This document shows, one piece after another, positions 59,501-64,000 of a stretch of DNA of 64,000 nt (position 1 is its first letter; the number at the start of each line of letters is the position of its first letter). The translations under genes and the position numbers were made by a program. Origin of the DNA: UBA1672 sp963977495 (lineage in GTDB: Bacteria > Pseudomonadota > Alphaproteobacteria > Micavibrionales > Micavibrionaceae). The notes beneath the pieces were generated by a model. It worked only from the letters and a program-made list of their open reading frames with translations, was not told where the DNA came from and ran no database searches. Location: contig CAXBOT010000004.1 of the NCBI GenBank assembly GCA_963977495.1, positions 1 to 64,000 on the forward strand, read 5' to 3'.

Positions 59501-61100
59501 CAGAACCGGCGACCCACAACCTTATAGTGTTCTTGAGCAATCACACTTTGGTAATCAATTTGATTTGAAATTGGCACAATGGGTGCCACAGAATAATCAA
59601 ACTGCGCCTGTTGATGATTTATCAACCGAAGATCCGTTGCGCGATCAATATCTTGCATATAACAAGGATAGACCTTGTGAAATTCCGATGTTCTTTAAAA
59701 AGGAAGGTAGCAATGCGGTTTACGCGCTTATTCGCGATAAAAACGGCAATGATGACCCTGCGGATGATCAATTTAAAGAACTGACATTTGATCAGTATCT
59801 TTCTACACGTAGAATTCAGGATGGTGATGCACCAGATTTGAAAGCACTTCTTGATAATTACAACTGGGAAAACCCTTCCGATAGAGGTGTCCGTGATGTT
59901 ATCAATAAGGTCTTGGGTATTGAGCCTTTCCGCGTAACTGTAGATATGCCAAGCGCGACTGTTGCACCAGTCGTACCAAAAATTCCATTGTCTGTACCGC
60001 CATTAACGGGAGCAGGAGCAGGTCAGCCGCATGACAGACCGGAAACATTCCGCGACCTAAGACGTGTGACAGATGATCAAGCGGCATTCCTGACAGAAAA
60101 ATTGGGTCTTCAAAATGATAGAGGCCTGATGCGCACAGCGAACCGTGACATTAAAGAGCCTCTTGAGGTTATGTTTGACCGTCAAATGCGTAGTAGCGGC
60201 GAAGAAAACGGCGTTGTTTTCCTAGAACTTGCCGCACACGGTTTGGAGCGTCCCGATATGGATGTGATCGTGGCTTTGCGTAATGAAAACGGCAATATGG
60301 AGTTCCGTTATATTGATTATGAGACAGACGCGATTAAGCCTATTCCTGAGCAAAGAGCGGGTAATACGGACATTGTAGATGCGTTTGATCCTGTTAGACA
60401 CGATACTGGCGCAAGACGTTTTGATGATTTCATGGATGAAATTGACCGTAATAATGGTTCTCATACATTGCAAGGTGACTCTAACGGTTATCTGGGTATG
60501 AGAGCGATAGTGCCTGATAGTCATGGTAATCTGCGGACAATCAACGGTTTTCAGGCTGTCTATGGCGATGAGATGATGCGCGGTCATATCAGAGATTATG
60601 TGGAATCAACATCCGAACGCTATGCTGCACGTACAGCTTATGAAACACGTCAGAAATTTGACGAAAGCGGCGTTGATCTTCGTGGTCAAAGACGCGTGAA
60701 CGGTATTCCTGAGGCGGAAAAAGAACGTTTGGATGAATTAGCGCGCTCAGGTCGTGTGAGATATAATGCCACTGAGCAATATAACGATGCGAGCGGACGT
60801 TCACATGATGCGACATCTGCAGGTCTGACGTTGAAGGCTTATCAAAATACGCCTGGTATTATTCGTGGGCCGGTTACCGCTGGAGCGGCGCAGATTGATG
60901 CAATTGGACGTATATTCAAAAACGGATTGTTTAGAGGCAATAATTTCACCGTTGATGATTTCTCTCCTGATGAGCAGCAGCGTCTACATGATATTATGAG
61001 ACAGGCACGCGAAAATAGAAGTGATATGAACGCTGAGCCTGAAAACGATATCTATAATCGTCAGACAGATGAGTACAACAATAATCACAATTTCAGATAG
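56562..61100 (+). CDS. Giant (1512-residue) protein of unknown function with internal repeats
   Basis: I do not recognise a family. There is no signal peptide and no membrane span. Low-complexity linkers divide it: about residues 108-138 (Asn/Thr-rich), 297-345 (NDDA/GND repeats), 755-790 (Gly/Asp) and 1130-1160 (Pro/Ala). The N-terminal parts look like diverged copies of one module: compare DGTWDNSSLGALNGVIDLL with GYTPELGAALKVKMDEL (about 187-235) and DGTFGANSQDLASKLIMGL with TYSHAVGENLRVAIMTK (about 397-455); TYTGAFGQSVVDTLNTKL (about 25-42) may be a third. The C-terminal 350 residues are rich in Arg, Asp and Asn. A weak ribosome site (AAGGGTGTGCA) precedes ATG. Could be a secreted effector, an envelope-associated protein or a scaffold; no evidence decides. 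Confidence 0.8.
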   Translation: MSKELTPQEVIVGLAKGLGMDIPETYTGAFGQSVVDTLNTKLSGYKATIPQVYTIDAINQRAAESLASEIATKLGVGSNSGEVALMISEAGDAVAVLNQSATPVSLRALPNTNADNNAGTTTRTETVMETRTVPDRTLSDATINDNKLVQSTFTAAIGRANQMRDSAIVGPMLGLSQPLNNISRRDGTWDNSSLGALNGVIDLLKERNGLSGQFPESGYTPELGAALKVKMDELKNAPIYDLASAGKLRALNQIIDETSRTRVFAALDRLSAGNELRPVGTRQEQVPVEVQVTVPNPTGGDAANDDAANDDAGNDVAGGVGTGTGNDDAGNDAAGNDETNPPVNQDVAVGDATFAVEAVLFQLGGQLDNLPGVGGMISQFGLTDTIIKPLTQADLQDGTFGANSQDLASKLIMGLKMINGDEKADGTYSHAVGENLRVAIMTKPEFQFIRDQIKSADGTPLRMFGAGEGALSGGSAEEQQRLARALLTFDETKPAALADTATDAEKEAYAAKMQERTQFEQTHQKDLQAVRQLNAFFSGMDTLQQNGLYDNNKAKATNQTNIMLDAASGLLDQWAPGIKDWLQDFFSNSQFGQMISGIMSQFFGINVGRLWGDRDDAAALERSQPLIEDNFASFYNAAKNDLGEGADHAAIIAKTRETIMEKMDGGAFKMAMNVIFKGQDEGVIEKAVEDALNAAQNSTDLATAQQAFSQSLLTSGEQFRNGQSLDASETDRLNTYLLETTKELQVIATNPTVPTVDHTANPGAAGAVVGGGSDTDLDVPGDDDDGSQLGSSAAINAVVSPDGATRERATDAPAVDAEVVNAGDKNVELVYTPNKDEWIQGPRRYAHGRVDDLQSVLGNNAEKLGLSLNADGMKNTAGEYSDMFTPYTNAVIEETLIRAQIQSLEDQNIVITQAHLDGFDRKLSVENLDTVVTYMQEQGVSAEEIAKFSAAVVGPVTANGKELEGLAVDRYSTVGNNPLDRTGDPQPYSVLEQSHFGNQFDLKLAQWVPQNNQTAPVDDLSTEDPLRDQYLAYNKDRPCEIPMFFKKEGSNAVYALIRDKNGNDDPADDQFKELTFDQYLSTRRIQDGDAPDLKALLDNYNWENPSDRGVRDVINKVLGIEPFRVTVDMPSATVAPVVPKIPLSVPPLTGAGAGQPHDRPETFRDLRRVTDDQAAFLTEKLGLQNDRGLMRTANRDIKEPLEVMFDRQMRSSGEENGVVFLELAAHGLERPDMDVIVALRNENGNMEFRYIDYETDAIKPIPEQRAGNTDIVDAFDPVRHDTGARRFDDFMDEIDRNNGSHTLQGDSNGYLGMRAIVPDSHGNLRTINGFQAVYGDEMMRGHIRDYVESTSERYAARTAYETRQKFDESGVDLRGQRRVNGIPEAEKERLDELARSGRVRYNATEQYNDASGRSHDATSAGLTLKAYQNTPGIIRGPVTAGAAQIDAIGRIFKNGLFRGNNFTVDDFSPDEQQRLHDIMRQARENRSDMNAEPENDIYNRQTDEYNNNHNFR

Positions 61101-61120
61101 AAATCTTTCTTAAAAGATGA

Positions 61121-61144
61121 GCCTTTCCCTGTTAAGGGGAGGGT
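61121..61144. terminator. Hairpin between the giant gene and tag, possible bidirectional terminator
   Basis: GCCTTTCCCT (61121-61130) can pair with AGGGGAGGGT (61135-61144) around GTTA, including three or four G-T pairs. It covers the tag stop codon and lies 20 nt after the giant gene's stop. No clear T run. Confidence 0.35.
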
Positions 61145-61725
61145 GTGTGATGACATCCCTTTACATGATCATTAACCATGCCCATGGCTTGCATAAAGGC
61201 ATAGGCGGTTGTCGGGCCGACAAATTTCCACCCTCGCTTCTTTAAATCTTTTGAAAGTGCGCGTGATTCTTCTGTTTGGGTCGGAATATCAGCGCGCGAT
61301 GCAGGCTGTGGTTGATCGGGTTTGAATGACCAGAAATAATCAGAGAGGGAGCCGGTTTCCGCGATCAATTCTATGGCTCTTTGTGCGTTATTGATGGTGG
61401 CTTCTATTTTAGCGCGGTGGCGTATAATGCCTGCATTTTGTAACAACCCCTCAACCGCGTCATTGTCGAAATTTGCGACCTTATAAAAGTCAAACCCCTC
61501 AAAAGCCGCGCGGAAATTTTCCCGTTTGCGCAATATGGTGATCCAGCTTAAACCCGCTTGAAACCCTTCCAGACAAATTTTTTCAAACAATCGGATATCA
61601 TCATAGACAGGCTTGCCCCATTCCGTATCATGGTAGTGTACGTATAGTGGATCATCACCGCACCACCAACAACGCCTCAGGCCGTCTGCGTCGATAACGA
61701 AGCTTGGTTTTTCTTGCTTTTCCAT
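61132..61725 (-). CDS. tag: DNA-3-methyladenine glycosylase I
   Basis: Removes 3-methyladenine from alkylated DNA to start base-excision repair. 197 residues, as expected. The zinc-snap residues are visible: N-terminal CWWCGDDPLYVHYHDTEWG and C-terminal DHVKGCHHTP. The catalytic Glu lies in EKICLEGFQAGLSWITILRKR, cut to its key part, and the base pocket Trp/Tyr residues are retained. The last residue region overlaps a hairpin. Convergent with the giant unknown gene. Confidence 0.95.
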   Translation of the reverse strand: MEKQEKPSFVIDADGLRRCWWCGDDPLYVHYHDTEWGKPVYDDIRLFEKICLEGFQAGLSWITILRKRENFRAAFEGFDFYKVANFDNDAVEGLLQNAGIIRHRAKIEATINNAQRAIELIAETGSLSDYFWSFKPDQPQPASRADIPTQTEESRALSKDLKKRGWKFVGPTTAYAFMQAMGMVNDHVKGCHHTPSP

Positions 61726-61776
61726 GTCTTTTCTGCGACCTTTTTGGGTGTGATAATAATAACTTAGGGTAGCACC

Positions 61777-62166
61777 ATGCTGGATAAATTTCGAGGTGAT
61801 TCAAATGCTTTTTTACGCGGCGATGATGATCATGAGGCTTATGTCGATATGATCAATAGCGGACTGTTGATCCTAACGCGCGCCTATCATGCCAATCACG
61901 GGTTTGATCAACCGGATGCGGACGATGCGGATGCTGTTTCAACAGTGCTAAACTGGATGGTGGAGCAGGATGCAAACCAGATCACGAGCGCGGCGTATGA
62001 TGCAAAGGCGACTGAAATTGCAGATCAATTGGTCGCCAAGGGCGGGCTTAATAGACAAGAGCGTGATGATTTCATAAGCTTTGCGCAGTTATGTCGTCCA
62101 AACATATCGGCCTTGGGCAACGATATGGATGATAATCGGGGTTATAACCACTTAGAGCAATCCTAA
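61777..62166 (+). CDS. Small acidic protein of unknown function
   Basis: A 129-residue acidic, helical protein without signal peptide or membrane span (YVDMINSGLLILTRAYHANHG, TVLNWMVEQDANQIT, LNRQERDDFISFAQ). I do not recognise a family. It is divergent from tag and 23 nt ahead of the DUF3137 gene on the same strand, so it probably shares that transcript. Confidence 0.65.
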   Translation: MLDKFRGDSNAFLRGDDDHEAYVDMINSGLLILTRAYHANHGFDQPDADDADAVSTVLNWMVEQDANQITSAAYDAKATEIADQLVAKGGLNRQERDDFISFAQLCRPNISALGNDMDDNRGYNHLEQS

Positions 62167-62189
62167 CAGAGCAGAGAGGGCGCGGTTCT

Positions 62190-63239
62190 ATGCTGTTGCA
62201 AACCTTGTTAAATCGCAGAACACAAAAGCGCGCTTTACCGGAAGTCAAAGACCTGCGTAATCAAGAAGACATTGATTTCCTTGGGAAAAGCAAAGCCCAT
62301 CTGGAAGAACTCGAAGAAATACGCAAAGAGAAATTTAAAGCGTATAAATGGCGCCGAAAGATAGCGATTCCCGTGGCCATTATCGGGGCGCCTATAACAG
62401 GGGTTTTGGATTATGCGTTATTATGGCTACAAAGTAGCGCTGACGACAGTGTGGCGGGGTTAAGTGTCGCGCTTGTTGGCGGCTTATATTGGTGGGTGAC
62501 GCAGCCCAAACGCCAATATGCCAAAGCCTATAAGCAGGAAATACTGCCGAAGCTTGCCAACTTGTTCGGTGAATTCAGATATATGCTGGATGGACAGATT
62601 GAACTTTATAAGATGTGGCCTTCCAAAATTCTGCCTCATCATGATCGTTATAAATCTGAAGATCATTTTTCAGGGACGTATAAAGGCGTAGATATTGAAT
62701 TTTCAGAAATAGATTTTCAACAACGCAGGCGCTCAAAAAACAGAACACGTTACGTATCGGTGTTTAAGGGGCTGGCGATCTTGCTCGATATGAAATCAAA
62801 GAAATTTTACGGTCACACGTTGCTTGATAAGGATCGCAGCAAAATCAGTGAGTGGTTTAAAGAAAAGTCGAACAAACTCAAACGCGCCAATTTGGTTGAT
62901 CCTGAATTCGAGAAGATGTTTGATGTCTATACAAATGATCAGGTCGAAGCGCGCTATCTGATTGATCCCGTGATGATGGAGCGGCTCAAAGGTTTGCAGG
63001 AAGAATATCAAGGGCAGAGCATGACCGCCGCCTTTTATGACAGTAAGATGCTGGTTTTAATCCAAAGTAAGTATAATTATTTTGAACCTGCCGATTTGGT
63101 AATTCCGGCAACTGACCCGCGCTCCATCCTCAGCATGAAAAATGAAATCGGCGAAATCCTTTCCCTGATTGATCGTTTATCGCTCTATGATCCCAATGCG
63201 CAGCGCACCAGCGCGAAGCCATTGGATGAAGCGGTTTAG
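62190..63239 (+). CDS. DUF3137 family membrane protein
   Basis: A 349-residue protein. Two hydrophobic segments (about residues 55-72 and 88-105: VAIIGAPITGVLDYALL and VAGLSVALVGGLYWWV) precede a cytoplasmic domain with the DUF3137 signature FDVYTNDQVEARYLIDPVMMERL, cut here at its conserved core, and an earlier GVDIEFSEIDF strand. Function unknown for the whole family. GAGAGGG lies about 10 nt before ATG. A short diverged copy of its last 30 residues follows at 63274 (see separate entry). Confidence 0.85.
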   Translation: MLLQTLLNRRTQKRALPEVKDLRNQEDIDFLGKSKAHLEELEEIRKEKFKAYKWRRKIAIPVAIIGAPITGVLDYALLWLQSSADDSVAGLSVALVGGLYWWVTQPKRQYAKAYKQEILPKLANLFGEFRYMLDGQIELYKMWPSKILPHHDRYKSEDHFSGTYKGVDIEFSEIDFQQRRRSKNRTRYVSVFKGLAILLDMKSKKFYGHTLLDKDRSKISEWFKEKSNKLKRANLVDPEFEKMFDVYTNDQVEARYLIDPVMMERLKGLQEEYQGQSMTAAFYDSKMLVLIQSKYNYFEPADLVIPATDPRSILSMKNEIGEILSLIDRLSLYDPNAQRTSAKPLDEAV

Positions 63240-63273
63240 CGGACGGGGTGCGTGCGCGGGCATATAATATGTT

Positions 63274-63396
63274 TTGAAATCTCGCCATTTTTATTTGCAC
63301 ATTAAAAAAGAAGTAGAAGATGTGTTGTCTATCATTGACAGACTAAGGCTTTATACGCCACAAAAGGGGCAGGAACAAAAGGCTGCGCTTGAATAA
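63274..63396 (+). pseudogene. Remnant of a second DUF3137 gene (C-terminal end only)
   Basis: The frame reads HIKKEVEDVLSIIDRLRLYTP and ends in TAA at 63394-63396. It lines up with MKNEIGEILSLIDRLSLYDP at the end of the intact DUF3137 gene: 11 of 20 residues identical and most others conservative. No start with a ribosome site and no upstream domain are present, and it lies in a different frame from the intact gene. This looks like what is left of a tandem duplicate after deletion. Confidence 0.7.
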
Positions 63397-63433
63397 AGCG
63401 GCAGTGTTGAAAGAAATTAAGGAAGAAATACCA

Positions 63434-64000
63434 ATGGCATCTTATCAATATGTTTATGTAATGAATGGTCTTACCAAGGCGTACGGCAGTGGCAAAAAGG
63501 TTCTGGAGAATGTAACGCTCAGCTTTTTACCCGGTGCGAAAATTGGTGTGCTTGGGCCGAACGGTGCTGGTAAGTCAACGCTCCTGCGGATTATGGCGGG
63601 ACGCGATAAGGAATTCATGGGCGAAGCATGGTCAGCCGAAGGTGCGCGTGTTGGTTATCTTGAGCAAGAGCCGCAATTAGATGAGAGTAAAAATGTTGGT
63701 GAAAACGTTATGGAAGCACTCGCCGATGTCAAGGCGATGGTTGATCGCTTTAACGCCATCGGTATGGAGATGGGCGAGCCTGATGCGGATTTCGATAAAT
63801 TGTCCGAAGAGATGGGCGATTTGCAAGAAAAGATTGATGCAGCGGACGGTTGGGAATTGGATCGTACGATTGAGATTGCGATGGATGCCTTGCGCTGTCC
63901 GCCTGCGGATTCTCCTGTAACCAACCTATCGGGCGGTGAGAAACGACGCGTAGCGCTTTGTAGATTATTGCTCGAAAAGCCCGATTTGTTGCTGCTTGAT
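63434..64000 (+). CDS. ettA: Energy-dependent translational throttle protein EttA (ABC-F), partial
   Basis: ABC-F ATPase that binds the ribosomal E site and gates entry into elongation according to ATP/ADP level. The ATG follows AAGGAAGAAATACCA. 189 residues are present before the window edge, about a third of the full length near 555. The first ABC domain is complete as far as seen: Walker A GPNGAGKST (about residues 41-49), YLEQEPQLDE, the EttA-type arm region with GWELDRTIEIAMDAL, the signature LSGGEKRR, and the start of Walker B (PDLLLLD). MASYQYVYVMNGLTKAYG is the typical EttA opening. Confidence 0.95.
   Translation, partial: MASYQYVYVMNGLTKAYGSGKKVLENVTLSFLPGAKIGVLGPNGAGKSTLLRIMAGRDKEFMGEAWSAEGARVGYLEQEPQLDESKNVGENVMEALADVKAMVDRFNAIGMEMGEPDADFDKLSEEMGDLQEKIDAADGWELDRTIEIAMDALRCPPADSPVTNLSGGEKRRVALCRLLLEKPDLLLLD

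Overview
The window is a gene-dense stretch of a chromosome from an alphaproteobacterium with moderate, slightly AT-leaning base composition. Evidence for the group: a cytochrome c oxidase cluster in alphaproteobacterial style (coxB-coxA, then ctaB-coxF-ctaG-coxC-DUF983-surf1), a 1608-residue NAD-glutamate dehydrogenase of the giant class, a short PutA without a DNA-binding domain, an RNase E whose S1 domain is split by a long acidic insert, an FzlA-like GST-fold protein and an IalB-like secreted protein. I cannot name the genus; a free-living or predatory lineage (Micavibrio-like or Rhodospirillales-like) is only a guess. No insertion sequence, prophage, CRISPR array or rRNA was seen; one tRNA (Glu, TTC) is present.

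Layout. 0-9.2 kb: zinc exporter, YeiH-type transporter, tRNA-Glu, then a run with a calcium theme (a large RTX secreted protein, two TerD-domain proteins flanking a Na+/Ca2+ exchanger, an unknown basic protein) and a membrane protein with a degenerate nuclease fold. 9.2-20 kb: xseA, putA, purD, tadA, rluB, rsmD, uppP, yceI and a cytochrome b561-YceI fusion. 20-26.6 kb: FzlA-like protein, a sugar-epimerase-like protein, a PAS histidine kinase, and a periplasmic thiol pair (dsbD plus redoxin). 26.7-39.6 kb: acetoacetyl-CoA synthetase, aminotransferase, SpoU methyltransferase, type II NADH dehydrogenase, 3-hydroxybutyrate dehydrogenase, NAD-GDH, ubiA, rsmE. 39.7-48.3 kb: the cytochrome oxidase cluster with four extra genes set into it. 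48.4-55 kb: IalB-like protein, M23 peptidase, RNase E, aminotransferase. 55-61 kb: the least explained part: an AT-rich stretch, a 34-codon membrane peptide, a candidate small RNA, a secreted unknown protein and a 1512-residue unknown protein with internal repeats. 61-64 kb: DNA glycosylase tag, two less known genes, a gene remnant, and the start of ettA.

How it fits together: proline (PutA) and glutamate (NAD-GDH) oxidation, ketone-body or polyhydroxybutyrate use (AacS, BdhA), NDH-2, ubiquinone synthesis (UbiA) and the aa3-type oxidase form an aerobic metabolism well suited to amino acids and C4 acids. The Ter/exchanger/RTX group and the 55-61 kb group are the best places to look for undescribed biology.
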